64,000 bases of DNA from Rhizobium sp. R634 (GTDB lineage Bacteria; Pseudomonadota; Alphaproteobacteria; Rhizobiales; Rhizobiaceae): the NCBI RefSeq assembly GCF_002211305.1, contig NZ_LOKW01000025.1, positions 1-64,000 of the forward strand. The letters are read 5' to 3'. Shown here piece by piece: positions 45,439-55,992 of this stretch (its first letter is position 1; every line of letters starts with the position of its first letter). Under the pieces are notes generated by a model. It was given only the letters and a program-made list of their open reading frames with translations. It had not been told where the DNA came from and ran no database searches. The translations under genes and the position numbers were made by a program.

Positions 45439-46107
45439 TCAACTCCCTGAGGTCATGACCGGCGCATCCGCCGTTTCGACCGCATCGAAAAATTCATCGA
45501 TCATCGCGACGCTTTTGACGCCAGGCTCGGTTTCTACGCCCGAGGAGACGTCGATACCACGCGCCTTGGTCTTCACAAGCGCATCCGCGACATTGTTCTT
45601 GTTCAGCCCGCCGGACAGCATGTAGTCGATGCTGCCGTCGAGCCAGCTCAAGAGGCTCCAGTCGAAGGAAATACCGTTACCGCCCGGCAGTTCCGAGCCT
45701 TTCGGCGCTTTCGCATCGAACAGGAAGCGGTCGGCAATGCCGATATAGGCCTCGACCCGCTTCAGATCGTCGGCCGTGCGCACCGAAAATACCTTCATGA
45801 CAGGCAGGCCATAAAGCGCCTTGATGGTCAGCACGTGTTCGGGGCTCTCATTGCCGTGGAGCTGCAGAATATCCGGCTTCAACAGCGAGACGATCTCATC
45901 CAGCTCGTCATTTGTGGCATCGACAACGACGGCGACGATCTTCGCCTTGCCGCGGGCCGGTTCGGCAAGTTTTGCCGCCAGGTCCGGCTCGATGTAACGC
46001 GGGCTCTTTTCGAAGAAGATAAAACCGATATGGGTCGCGCCGCGTTTCAGCGCACGATCGATCGCTTCTGGCGTCTTCAAGCCACAGATCTTGATATCGG
46101 GTTTCAT
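45439..46107 (-). CDS. trpF: Phosphoribosylanthranilate isomerase
   Basis: A 222-residue barrel enzyme, third step of tryptophan synthesis. The catalytic Cys is in DIKICGLKTPEA and the Asp in DRFLFDAKAPKGS; the phosphate loop is MLSGGLNKNNVADAL, and GIDVSSGVETEPGVKS is the family C-terminal motif. It heads the run trpF-trpB-trpA; trpE, trpD and trpC are elsewhere. No leader peptide or attenuator is evident upstream. Confidence 0.95.
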   Translation of the reverse strand: MKPDIKICGLKTPEAIDRALKRGATHIGFIFFEKSPRYIEPDLAAKLAEPARGKAKIVAVVVDATNDELDEIVSLLKPDILQLHGNESPEHVLTIKALYGLPVMKVFSVRTADDLKRVEAYIGIADRFLFDAKAPKGSELPGGNGISFDWSLLSWLDGSIDYMLSGGLNKNNVADALVKTKARGIDVSSGVETEPGVKSVAMIDEFFDAVETADAPVMTSGS

Positions 46108-46181
46108 GGCAGCGAAGTGACATGAAATGCGGCAAGAGTCGAGCCAATTTGCGTAGAACGCTGCATTTAGCGGACGCTCAG

Positions 46182-46940
46182 CTAATCGAAATCAATGGCG
46201 TGCAATTGGCTGCCGTGCCGCTTCAGCCAGGATTTCGCGTCCTCCATGCCGGGGCAAAGCTTTTTGCAAAGCGCCCAGAAACGAGGCCCGTGGTTCATCT
46301 CCTTGAGATGGGCAACTTCGTGGGCGGCGAGATAATCGATCACCGAAGGCGGCGCCATGACGATGCGCCAGGAAAAACTCAAATTTCCCTCCGACGAGCA
46401 GGAACCCCACCGACTGCGGGTATCCTTCATCGAGATCGACCGTATCGGCGCCCGGATCGTTGCGGCATGCATCGTCGCCAGTCGTTCGAGATCGGCCCGC
46501 GCCTCCTTCTTGAGGAAGGCCGCGATGCGCCGCCCGACATGTTCGGGCATGCCGCTGACGCGCAGCACGGGGCTGCCGTTCACAGAGACCACCTCCGTCA
46601 AGCCGCGCAGGCTGCCGGTGTGCTCGATGCGATGAGAAACGCCGCGCAGGAGGATCTTGCCGCCGTCGCCTAAGCCCGTATCGGTCGAAAACTTCGCAAG
46701 CCTGGTGAGCAGCCATCCCTGGTGCCGATCGAGGAAGGCATTGACCTCACGCGCAGCAAGGCCTCTCGGCACCGTCATCTTGAGGGCTCGCCCGCCCGGC
46801 TCGATGCGCAGCGTGATGCGCGTCGCCTGGTCATGCTGCTTGATGGTCAGGGGCATGAGCCGGCCGGCGACGTCAAGCGTCCGCGTTTCGGGCGGAGCCG
46901 GCTTTCGCGCCTTTGGCCGTGTCTTCAGAAGCGGAAACAT
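46182..46940 (-). CDS. YgjP-like metallopeptidase (M48-related, DUF45)
   Basis: A 252-residue protein of the YgjP/DUF45 family. Zinc ligands are His207 and His211 in AAHEVAHLKEMNHG with Glu208, and a likely third ligand at His217. The segment SRWGSCSSEGNLSFSWRIVM is the family signature. Some relatives act on DNA-protein cross-links or are linked to restriction systems, but the role of this one is unknown. The N-terminal 30 residues are basic and poorly conserved; the ribosome binding site is weak, so the start is less certain. Confidence 0.87.
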   Translation of the reverse strand: MFPLLKTRPKARKPAPPETRTLDVAGRLMPLTIKQHDQATRITLRIEPGGRALKMTVPRGLAAREVNAFLDRHQGWLLTRLAKFSTDTGLGDGGKILLRGVSHRIEHTGSLRGLTEVVSVNGSPVLRVSGMPEHVGRRIAAFLKKEARADLERLATMHAATIRAPIRSISMKDTRSRWGSCSSEGNLSFSWRIVMAPPSVIDYLAAHEVAHLKEMNHGPRFWALCKKLCPGMEDAKSWLKRHGSQLHAIDFD

Positions 46941-46998
46941 GGGAGTTTTCTATACGATTCGCCGGGGAATCTAAACGATTGCCGGGTAGGCAGGCATG

Positions 46999-47025
46999 GA
47001 AAAACCGGCATCGGTGAGATGCCGG
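46999..47025 (-). terminator. Intrinsic terminator of the DUF2852 gene
   Basis: CCGGCATC (47005-47012) pairs with GATGCCGG (47018-47025); on the minus strand the stem is followed by TTTTTCC. It lies 23 nt beyond the DUF2852 stop. Confidence 0.8.
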
Positions 47026-47047
47026 CATCTGTTCATTGCTAGCCCAT

Positions 47048-47485
47048 TCACGGCGTCTGAAATTCGGCGACCGGGCCGCCATTGTCATTGCGCCTGGCGT
47101 TCTTGCGCTCGCGCATGAAACGGTCGAATTCTTCCTGGTCTTTGGCGCGGCGGAGCTCTCTGAGATAAGCGTCGAATTCCTCGCGCATTTCGTCGAGCTT
47201 GCGGCGCTCTTCCTCGATCCGATCGAGCTCAGCCTTGCGCCAATCGTCGAAGGCGACGTTGCCGGTCGAGAAATGCGGGCGGTAACGGCCATGCGAACGG
47301 CGGCAGGAGGCGAAGAAGCCATCGGTCGCCTGATTGACGTCGCGCTTGAAGCCGCGCAGACGCTCGCCGAAGATGATATAGGCAAGCATGGCCAGACCCA
47401 GAGGCCAGAAAACCATGAAGCCGAGAATCATCAGGGCAATGGTAGCCGGAGTCCAATCCGGTCGAAGCAATGCTGACTGGTTCAT
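47048..47485 (-). CDS. DUF2852 membrane protein
   Basis: A 145-residue protein of the DUF2852 family. One strong membrane segment at about residues 13-37 (IALMILGFMVFWPLGLAMLA) is followed by a positively charged helix and then a long charged region, about residues 78-125, rich in E, R, K and D, that looks like a coiled coil (IEEERRKLDEMREEFDAYL). A cytoplasmic coiled-coil anchored to the inner membrane is likely. Function unknown. AAGGAT lies 8 nt before the ATG. Monocistronic, with its own terminator. Confidence 0.82.
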   Translation of the reverse strand: MNQSALLRPDWTPATIALMILGFMVFWPLGLAMLAYIIFGERLRGFKRDVNQATDGFFASCRRSHGRYRPHFSTGNVAFDDWRKAELDRIEEERRKLDEMREEFDAYLRELRRAKDQEEFDRFMRERKNARRNDNGGPVAEFQTP

Positions 47486-47628
47486 CGTGCGGTATCCTTG
47501 CTTTCCGCGCCCGGCAAGATACCGAACGCTGAAATCGATGTGGTTACCGCAATAGGTGCCTTCAAGACGATTGCCCGCGAAATCGGACAAGGTCTTGAAT
47601 CGGTTCTCCTAATTCAGCTGCCGCTGAA

Positions 47629-48906
47629 TCAGCCGGTTCGGCCGCCCTTGATGACGCGCTGAACCGGGCGCTTAATCCCCGAACGGGAATGCTGGCGGAC
47701 GAAATTGACGATGCGCGGCGCAATCTCGCGGCGGAACCGCGAACCGTTGAAAACGCCGTAATGGCCGACATCCGGCTGGAGATAGTGCATACGCATATCT
47801 TCAGGAATGTTCACGCAGATGGTCTGCGCCGCCTTCGTCTGGCCGACGCCCGAAATATCGTCGTTCTCGCCTTCTACGGTCAGAAGCGCCACCTTGCGGA
47901 TCGCTGCAGGATCAACGCGTTTGCCGCGATGCATCAATTCGCCCTTCGGCAGGGAGTGCTTTATGAAAACCTCCTCCACCGTCTGCAGATAGAACTCGGC
48001 GGTGAGATCCATCACGGCGAGATATTCGTCGTAGAAATCGCGATGTTTTTCCGGCTCGCCGTCGTTCTTCACGAGATGCATGAAGAATTCCTTGTGGGCG
48101 ACGAGATGGCGGTCCAGGTTCATCGACATGAAGCCGGAAAGCTGCAGGAAGCCGGGATAGACAGGACGCATGAAACCCGGCTGCGGCCAGGGCACGTTCA
48201 TGATGACATTATCGGAAAACCACTGCAGTGAGCGTTCGTGAGCAAGCTTGTTGACCGCCGTCGGGTTGATGCGCGTATCGATCGGACCGCCCATCAGCGT
48301 CATAGAGGACGGCGAAAGCGGATCGTTGGCTTCCTCCATCACCGCGGCTGCAGCAAGCACCGGCACGGAGGGCTGACAGACGGCGATGACATGCGTGTCG
48401 TGGCCGAGGAAATGCAGCATCTCGATGACGTAATCGACATAATCGTCGAAATCGAAGGTGCCTTCCGTCATCGGCACCATGCGGGCATCGATCCAGTCGG
48501 TGATGTAGACATCGGCGCTCGGCAGCAGCGCCTCGACGGTGCCGCGCAGCAGCGTGGCATAGTGGCCGGACATCGGCGCGACGATCAGGATGCGGGGATC
48601 GCTGGCGCGGCCGGGTGGTAAATTTCGTGAAAAATGCAGGAGATTGCAGAAGGATCGCGACCAGACGATCTCTTCGCGGACGGAAACCGTCTGATCGCCG
48701 ACCGTCGTCTGCTTCAGTCCGAATTCCGGCTTTCCGTAGCGCCGCGTCGTACGCTCGAACATTTCGAGACTTGCCGCCATCGTCCGGCCCAACGGTGTGT
48801 TGGAAAATGGATTCAGCGGATTGGCATAGGCAAAACGCATGATGTCTGCCGCGGCGCGAAACGGCGCCATGGCGGCATGATTCAATTCATAAAGCTGATA
48901 GAACAT
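47629..48906 (-). CDS. phaZ: Intracellular polyhydroxybutyrate depolymerase
   Basis: A 425-residue alpha/beta hydrolase of the intracellular PHB depolymerase family. The nucleophile elbow is AVCQPSVPVLAA with Cys177 in place of Ser, as known for PhaZ of Cupriavidus. TDWIDARMVP and YLQPDVGHYGVFNGSRFR with the catalytic His are typical. It releases 3-hydroxybutyrate from carbon-storage granules, which rhizobia accumulate. AGGTGG precedes the ATG by 8 nt. No synthase or phasin gene is adjacent. Confidence 0.94.
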   Translation of the reverse strand: MFYQLYELNHAAMAPFRAAADIMRFAYANPLNPFSNTPLGRTMAASLEMFERTTRRYGKPEFGLKQTTVGDQTVSVREEIVWSRSFCNLLHFSRNLPPGRASDPRILIVAPMSGHYATLLRGTVEALLPSADVYITDWIDARMVPMTEGTFDFDDYVDYVIEMLHFLGHDTHVIAVCQPSVPVLAAAAVMEEANDPLSPSSMTLMGGPIDTRINPTAVNKLAHERSLQWFSDNVIMNVPWPQPGFMRPVYPGFLQLSGFMSMNLDRHLVAHKEFFMHLVKNDGEPEKHRDFYDEYLAVMDLTAEFYLQTVEEVFIKHSLPKGELMHRGKRVDPAAIRKVALLTVEGENDDISGVGQTKAAQTICVNIPEDMRMHYLQPDVGHYGVFNGSRFRREIAPRIVNFVRQHSRSGIKRPVQRVIKGGRTG

Positions 48907-49109
48907 AGAAGGCGCCACCTTTCTCTATCGAAAAGATGACGTCGATTGATAGACATCGAATCTTTCCGCACGCTGGCACGTAACGCAGACTATCAGGTTT
49001 TTGTTGCACAGCAACATAGACGTGCCGTAGCTGCACAGGAAATGCCAAAGTGTTGATCTCTGGCATCACCATAGAGCCGAAAGCTTAAAGTTCAGCTGAG
49101 TTAGCGTCG
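48907..49109. promoter_or_regulatory. Intergenic region upstream of phaZ
   Basis: About 200 nt without a gene, between phaZ and the FAH-family gene, which run in the same direction. It is AT-richer than its surroundings and likely holds the phaZ promoter, but I cannot place -35 and -10 boxes. Confidence 0.35.
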
Positions 49110-49952
49110 TTAACGATCCGCGACGAAGCTCTGCTTCTGGCTGCCGAGGCCTTCTATGCCGAGTTCGACGACATCGCCATCCCTGAGGAAGCGGGGCGGC
49201 TTCATGCCCATGCCGACGCCGGGAGGCGTTCCTGTCGAGATGACGTCGCCGGGATGCAGCGACATGAACTGGCTGAGATAGGAAACGATGTGGGCGACGC
49301 CATAAACCATGGTCTTGGAAGAGCCGTTCTGCATCGTTTGGCCGTTGACCTTCAGCCACATGGCAAGGTTCTGCGGGTCGGCGATCTCATCCTTGGTGAC
49401 CAGCCACGGGCCGATCGGCCCGAAAGTGTCGCAGGACTTGCCCTTGGTCCACTGGCCGGCGCGCTCGGTCTGGAAGGCGCGTTCGGAAACGTCGTGCGAG
49501 ACGCAGTAACCGGCGACGTAATCGAGCGCGTCGGCTTCGCTGACATATTTCGCCGTCTTGCCGATGACGACGCCGAGCTCGACTTCCCAATCGGTCTTTT
49601 CCGAACCGCGCGGGATGAGAACGTTATCGTTCGGACCAACGATCGCCGACGTCGCCTTCATGAAGATCACCGGCTCCGGCGGCACGGTGGCGCCGGTTTC
49701 GGCGGCATGGTCGGAGAAATTGAGGCCGATGCAGATGAATTTGCCGGTGCCGGCCACGCAGGCGCCGATGCGGCCCGGGGCAAGTTCCGGGAGGCTCTTC
49801 GGATCGATCGCCGCGATCTTTGCAAGGCCCCCTGGCGAGATTGCCTCACCGCCGATATCGCCGACGTGGCCGGAGAGATCGCGGATCTTGCCATCGGAAT
49901 CGAGAAGCGCCGGTTTTTCACGGCCTGCTTCGCCAACACGCATCAGCTTCAT
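49110..49952 (-). CDS. Fumarylacetoacetate hydrolase family protein
   Basis: A 280-residue FAH-fold enzyme. The metal site is formed by the glutamates and aspartate in DWEVELGVVIGK and neighbouring strands; FICIGLNFSDHAAETG, PVIFMKATSAIVGPND and ISTGTPPGVGMGMKPP are typical. The family includes ureidoglycolate lyases, acylpyruvases, oxaloacetate decarboxylases and 2-hydroxyhepta-2,4-diene-1,7-dioate isomerases. The substrate is not decided by sequence. GAGGAGG stands 7 nt before the ATG. Confidence 0.9.
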   Translation of the reverse strand: MKLMRVGEAGREKPALLDSDGKIRDLSGHVGDIGGEAISPGGLAKIAAIDPKSLPELAPGRIGACVAGTGKFICIGLNFSDHAAETGATVPPEPVIFMKATSAIVGPNDNVLIPRGSEKTDWEVELGVVIGKTAKYVSEADALDYVAGYCVSHDVSERAFQTERAGQWTKGKSCDTFGPIGPWLVTKDEIADPQNLAMWLKVNGQTMQNGSSKTMVYGVAHIVSYLSQFMSLHPGDVISTGTPPGVGMGMKPPRFLRDGDVVELGIEGLGSQKQSFVADR

Positions 49953-50259
49953 GGAATGCCTCCTCATTGAAAACGGGATTTGCAACCACCTATGAACGAA
50001 TTATTCATCGGTGTCATTACGGCTTTGACGTGAAGCGGTACGGCCTCCTAGAAAATTTCAGAGAGATCCGGGCCGGCGGGGACGATTTTCGTCGGGTTGA
50101 GGCTTTCCACCGAGTAGTAGCCACGCTTGATGTGGTCGACATGCGTAAGGCCGGTTTTCTGAAGACAGTCCGTCCACCCGGCTGCGACGACGACGCGCTT
50201 GCCAAGCCGGCAAGCCAAAAATATGACTGGCTTCAGTTCAAGATGAGATGGAGTTCGAC
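49953..50259. other. Gap holding a decayed gene fragment
   Basis: About 307 nt without an intact gene between the FAH gene and the DUF2218 gene. The left 100 nt probably contain the FAH promoter. The minus strand around 50048-50146 encodes the recognisable C-terminal end of a glutathionyl-hydroquinone reductase, annotated separately. Confidence 0.5.
50048..50146 (-). pseudogene. Remnant of a glutathionyl-hydroquinone reductase (YqjG/ECM4-type GST)
   Basis: Read on the minus strand this gives THVDHIKRGYYSVESLNP and then TKIVPAGPDLSEIF before a stop. It closely matches in style the C-terminal end of the YqjG/ECM4 family, which ends ...HIKxxYYxSxxxxNPxxIVPxGP. The upstream frame immediately loses family likeness and there is no room for the roughly 290 residues that should precede it. 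It is best read as the leftover tail of a deleted gene. The family call is from memory of the motif, not a search. Confidence 0.55.
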
Positions 50260-50544
50260 ATGCACCTCTCCAAGGCCGTCGTGCGCACCGAGCATGCAAG
50301 CCGCTATCTTCAGCAGCTCTGCAAGCACTGGAGCCACAAGTTCAGCGTCGATTTCGATCCGCACAAGGGCCGGGTGCCGTTCAGCGACACGGCGGAGGTG
50401 ACCTTTGCCGCCGACGATGCGGCCCTGACCATGACGCTATCCTTCGCCGATCCCGCGCAGCAGGCAAGGATGCAGGGCGTCATCGACGATCATCTGAAGC
50501 GCTTCGCCTTCCGCGAGGAACTCGACATCGTCTGGACCGACTAG
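50260..50544 (+). CDS. DUF2218 domain protein
   Basis: A 94-residue protein covering the whole DUF2218 domain: VRTEHASRYLQQLCKHWSHKF, then VPFSDTAEVTFAADDAALTM and a C-terminal helix DDHLKRFAFREELDIVW. The family is small, cytoplasmic and often found near iron-siderophore genes in other bacteria, but nothing like that is adjacent here. The ATG at 50260 follows GGAG by 6 nt; an in-frame ATG four codons upstream overlaps that site. Confidence 0.85.
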   Translation: MHLSKAVVRTEHASRYLQQLCKHWSHKFSVDFDPHKGRVPFSDTAEVTFAADDAALTMTLSFADPAQQARMQGVIDDHLKRFAFREELDIVWTD

Positions 50545-50655
50545 AACAGGATGATTTTAGGCCCGGTTGGCCTAAAATCAGAATCCTGTTCTAAATTAAA
50601 GAGTTAGAGCATGATGTCATGAGAAACCGCTCACACTTTTCGGCATCATGCTCTA
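50542..50655. repeat. Rhizobial intergenic mosaic element, family C, two hairpins
   Basis: The first hairpin starts at the DUF2218 stop codon: TAGAACAGGAT...ATTTTAGG pairs with CCTAAAAT...ATCCTGTTCTA (50542-50593). The second is formed by TAGAGCATGATG (50605-50616) and CATCATGCTCTA (50644-50655), a perfect 12-bp pair. I recall both modules as frequent intergenic repeats in Rhizobium and Sinorhizobium. They fill the gap between DUF2218 and the nitroreductase gene. Confidence 0.75.
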
Positions 50656-50690
50656 GCCTCACCCCGATTTCATGTCCCCAGGGAACAAGC

Positions 50691-51290
50691 ATGACGAAAA
50701 GCAATAACCGCGAATCCCAATATCCGATCGATCCGATGTTTCTCGACCGCTGGTCGCCCCGCGCCTTTACCGGCGAAATCATCGAGGAGGCACAGCTGCT
50801 CAGCCTGCTCGACGCCGCCCATTGGGCGCCGTCCTCTTCCAACCAGCAGCCCTGGCGCTTCATCTATGCCCTCAGGGGCTCCGAGCATTGGGAAAAATTC
50901 GTCGCATTGCTCGTCGATGCCAATCAGGAATGGGCAAGGAACGCGTCGGCGTTGATCTTCGTGGTGTCGCGCGCCTTCACCGGGGTGGCCGGTTCCGGCG
51001 AGGAGAAGCCGAGCTACACGCATTCCTTCGATGCCGGGGCTGCATGGGGCCACCTGGCGCTGCAGGCGCGGCTCTCCGGTTTCTACGCTCATGGCATGGG
51101 CGGCATCAAACACGAGGACATCATGAAGACCTTCGGCATCCCTCAGGGTTTCCGCGTCGAGGCCGGCGTTGCCGTCGGCCGCCTGGCCGACAAGAGCGTC
51201 CTTTCCGAACGCAACCAGGCGCGAGAATTCCCCAGCCAGCGCAAGCCGCTTTCCGAGGTCGCCTTCAATGGCCGATTTATCGCGAACTGA
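50691..51290 (+). CDS. Nitroreductase family protein
   Basis: A 199-residue FMN-dependent oxidoreductase. DRWSPRAFTGEII at the N-terminus is the FMN-binding RxSxR-type segment, LDAAHWAPSSSNQQPWRFIYA is the family core and FGIPQGFRVEAGVAVGRLAD is the C-terminal FMN contact. It uses NAD(P)H to reduce nitro compounds or quinones; the natural substrate is unknown. AGGGAA precedes the ATG. A bidirectional terminator separates it from convergent gyrB. Confidence 0.92.
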   Translation: MTKSNNRESQYPIDPMFLDRWSPRAFTGEIIEEAQLLSLLDAAHWAPSSSNQQPWRFIYALRGSEHWEKFVALLVDANQEWARNASALIFVVSRAFTGVAGSGEEKPSYTHSFDAGAAWGHLALQARLSGFYAHGMGGIKHEDIMKTFGIPQGFRVEAGVAVGRLADKSVLSERNQAREFPSQRKPLSEVAFNGRFIAN

Positions 51291-51307
51291 GCCATAGCCG
51301 AACGAAT

Positions 51308-51342
51308 AAAGCCCCGCCGTCTCAGGAACGGCGGGGCTTTTT
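51308..51342. terminator. Bidirectional intrinsic terminator
   Basis: AAAGCCCCGCCGT, 7-nt loop, ACGGCGGGGCTTTTT: a 13-bp stem with a T run on the plus strand and a weaker one on the minus strand. It serves the nitroreductase gene and probably gyrB. Confidence 0.92.
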
Positions 51343-51358
51343 AATGAAGAAATATCAA

Positions 51359-53794
<2,436 letters not shown>

Positions 53795-53930
53795 TCTGTC
53801 GAGATTTTCCCTGTTGTCGTAAAGCGGCGGCGGGCCTTGCGAATCACCGGCTTTCTTTACTCTCGTATATAGGTTTTTTGAGGTCAGTTCCCAATGGTAA
53901 GCCCCCCGGAACAAGGCATAAAACAGGGGA

Positions 53931-54308
53931 TTATGACGCTTTTCCGTCGTTTTTGGCACCGTTTTCAAGAAGAGCCGATAACCGGGCGATCTCGGCGCTG
54001 TCAAGGTCGCGAATCCGCCGCGCCAGCCGATTGGCGAATTCGGTATATTCCGGCGGCAGCCCGGAGGTGTCGATCACGACGCGCGGGTCGGAAGAGCGGG
54101 CAAGCAGGAACAATTCCTCGGCCTCGTCCCAGATGATGTTGAAATAGCCGGCGATGCGCTGGAGCAGATCGAAGGTCGGCAGGCCGCGCTTTCCGTGTTC
54201 GAGTGCTGAGAGATAGGCGGGGGAGACGTTCAGCGCTTCCGCCATTTCCTTTTGCGAGACGCCCTTGCGCGCTCTCAGCCTGCGAACCGCCTCGCCGAAG
54301 GGCGTCAT
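53931..54308 (-). CDS. XRE-family transcriptional regulator
   Basis: A 125-residue protein. Residues about 7-62 are a Cro/C1-type helix-turn-helix: VRRLRARKGVSQKEMAEAL, then VSPAYLSALEHGKRG. The C-terminal part (DTSGLPPEYTEFANRLARRIRDL) has no recognised ligand domain. Its ATG overlaps the smr stop (ATGA), so it is coupled to smr and mltA. Targets unknown; autoregulation of the cluster is a fair guess. Confidence 0.88.
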   Translation of the reverse strand: MTPFGEAVRRLRARKGVSQKEMAEALNVSPAYLSALEHGKRGLPTFDLLQRIAGYFNIIWDEAEELFLLARSSDPRVVIDTSGLPPEYTEFANRLARRIRDLDSAEIARLSALLENGAKNDGKAS

Positions 54309-54877
54309 GGCCTTTCCCCATGCCGCCGCGACAGGCGGATATAAAGCGCGCCTTCTCCGCCGTGATGCTGGGCGGCGGATTCATAGGAGGAGATCAGGTA
54401 GCGGAATTCGGGCTTGGAAAACCAGAGGGGCACGGCGCGTTTCAGCGCGCCGTCGCTGCCGAGCGAACTGCCCTTGCCTGTTATGACGAGGACATGGCGC
54501 ATGCCGCGCTCATGGGCGCGGATCAGGAAATCGAGAAGGATGGCATGGGCTTCGCTCTGCACCAGCCCATGCAGATCGATGCGCGCCTCGAGCGCCAGCC
54601 GGCCCTTGGCGATCTTGCGTTTGACCGGCCTTTCCAGCGGATGATGCACGCCGGCCGGCCGTTTCGATGCCGAGGGTGCCGCCGGCTGTTCCGGCGCGGA
54701 TGAGGCGGGCATCTGCTTTTCGGTCTTCTCCCGTTCGGCCGCTGCTTCCGTCTCGGCAAGAAAGGCATCGAGTTCGCTCAGTTCACCCGTCTTGCCGGGC
54801 ATCGGCCGGGTGCTGCGGGCCACCTTGCCCCAGAGGATCCTCTCATCGGCGCTGAGCTTACGATCCCTGGCCATCAA
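54305..54877 (-). CDS. Smr/MutS2-type domain protein
   Basis: A 190-residue protein. The C-terminal Smr domain (about residues 90-190) has IDLHGLVQSEAHAILLDFL and the nuclease-linked VLVITGKGSSLGSDGALKRA. The N-terminal 85 residues are charged and of low complexity (ETEAAAEREKTEKQMP). Smr domains nick DNA or RNA; the target here is unknown. It overlaps mltA upstream and the XRE gene downstream by 4 nt each. Confidence 0.9.
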   Translation of the reverse strand: MMARDRKLSADERILWGKVARSTRPMPGKTGELSELDAFLAETEAAAEREKTEKQMPASSAPEQPAAPSASKRPAGVHHPLERPVKRKIAKGRLALEARIDLHGLVQSEAHAILLDFLIRAHERGMRHVLVITGKGSSLGSDGALKRAVPLWFSKPEFRYLISSYESAAQHHGGEGALYIRLSRRHGERP

Positions 54878-55992
54878 TCGAAGCGTCCGGCGGCGGCATT
54901 GGGGATGAGGATGGCGAAATCGGCATGGTTGCGAACGGTGCCCGCACTTTCTCCCGCCAGATCCCCCGAGCCGGTGAAGATGTCGCCGCGCGCCGGGCCG
55001 ACGATCGCCGAGCCGGTATCGAGCGCCAGCATCAACCGTCGGAAGGGCCGGCCATGATCGAGATGGGTAAGGCTTTCGGCGCGAATGAAAAAGGGAAAGC
55101 CGAAAGTGTGGATGATCCGATCGACCGCCAGCGAGCGCCCGGCGAGAAGCGGCACCTTGGCGGCCGCAATCGGACCGGCCTCAAGATCGGCGACCGCCGC
55201 GTCCCGGAAGAAAATATAGGAGCGGTTGTGCCATAGCACCTCGTCCACCCGCTCGGGATTGCGCGCCAGCCAGGCGCGGATCGACTGCATCGAAATCTCG
55301 GCACGGTCAATTTCGCCGCGCTCGATCAGCAGCTTGCCGATCGCCGAGAAAGGATGGCCGGCCTTCGCCGCGTAGGTGATGCGGCCGATGCGGCCATCCC
55401 TGTAGCGCAGCCGGGCGGCGCCCTGCACATGCACGAAGAAGACATCGACCTTCGATTTTGCCCAGGCGATTTCAAGGCCGCGGCCTTCGAGGAAGCCCTG
55501 GTCGATTTGACGGCGATCCGGATAGACGGCGACGCGGCCGTCCTGCAGACGGCCGAAAACATAAGCCGCATCCAATTCGGCGGGGCGATTGGTCTCATCG
55601 AGATCGATCAGATCGTCCGGGCGGCGATAGAAGGGAAAGCGGAAAATCTCGTCCTGATGGTCCGACACCTCGATCTCGGGCTCGTAAAAAGCGGTGACGA
55701 AGCCCGGATTGCCGTCTTTGCGGCGGATCAGAAAAGGCCGACAGTGCCTCTCGAAGAAGGCGCGCGCCGACGCCGGGGAGGAAGGCGTGAAATCTTCGGC
55801 GGCGATCAGAAGCGGAAGCAGATCGTCCGAACTCAGGCCAAGCGTACCGGTGCGGTAGGGTTTGACCTCGGTGATCTGCCGAAGGCAGCTCCGCATGACT
55901 TCAAAAAGGCCGGAGGGATTATCATCCTTCCAGCCTTCCAAATGATCGAAACTCACAGCCTGCAGGACGAAGTCCGATGCCTGGTCACTCAT
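54874..55992 (-). CDS. mltA: Membrane-bound lytic murein transglycosylase A
   Basis: A 372-residue MltA-family lytic transglycosylase that cleaves glycan strands to 1,6-anhydro products. The C-terminal 3D domain has LMLALDTGSAIVGPARGDIF with the catalytic Asp, and the MltA domain includes FVTAFYEPEIEVSDH. Unusually, the N-terminus MSDQASDFVLQAVSFDHLEG lacks any signal peptide or lipobox, and no in-frame start upstream restores one. Translation overlaps the end of the Tim44 gene by 8 nt. Export may depend on another route. Confidence 0.92.
   Translation of the reverse strand: MSDQASDFVLQAVSFDHLEGWKDDNPSGLFEVMRSCLRQITEVKPYRTGTLGLSSDDLLPLLIAAEDFTPSSPASARAFFERHCRPFLIRRKDGNPGFVTAFYEPEIEVSDHQDEIFRFPFYRRPDDLIDLDETNRPAELDAAYVFGRLQDGRVAVYPDRRQIDQGFLEGRGLEIAWAKSKVDVFFVHVQGAARLRYRDGRIGRITYAAKAGHPFSAIGKLLIERGEIDRAEISMQSIRAWLARNPERVDEVLWHNRSYIFFRDAAVADLEAGPIAAAKVPLLAGRSLAVDRIIHTFGFPFFIRAESLTHLDHGRPFRRLMLALDTGSAIVGPARGDIFTGSGDLAGESAGTVRNHADFAILIPNAAAGRFD

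Noticed and set aside
43364..45625. 753-codon open frame on the plus strand over trpA and trpB
   Set aside because: It spans two real minus-strand genes and the gap between them; composition is typical of antisense shadows.
46108..46181. Trp leader peptide and attenuator ahead of trpF
   Set aside because: The gap is only 74 nt with no Trp-rich short frame and no alternative hairpins; rhizobial attenuation is known at trpE, which is not here.
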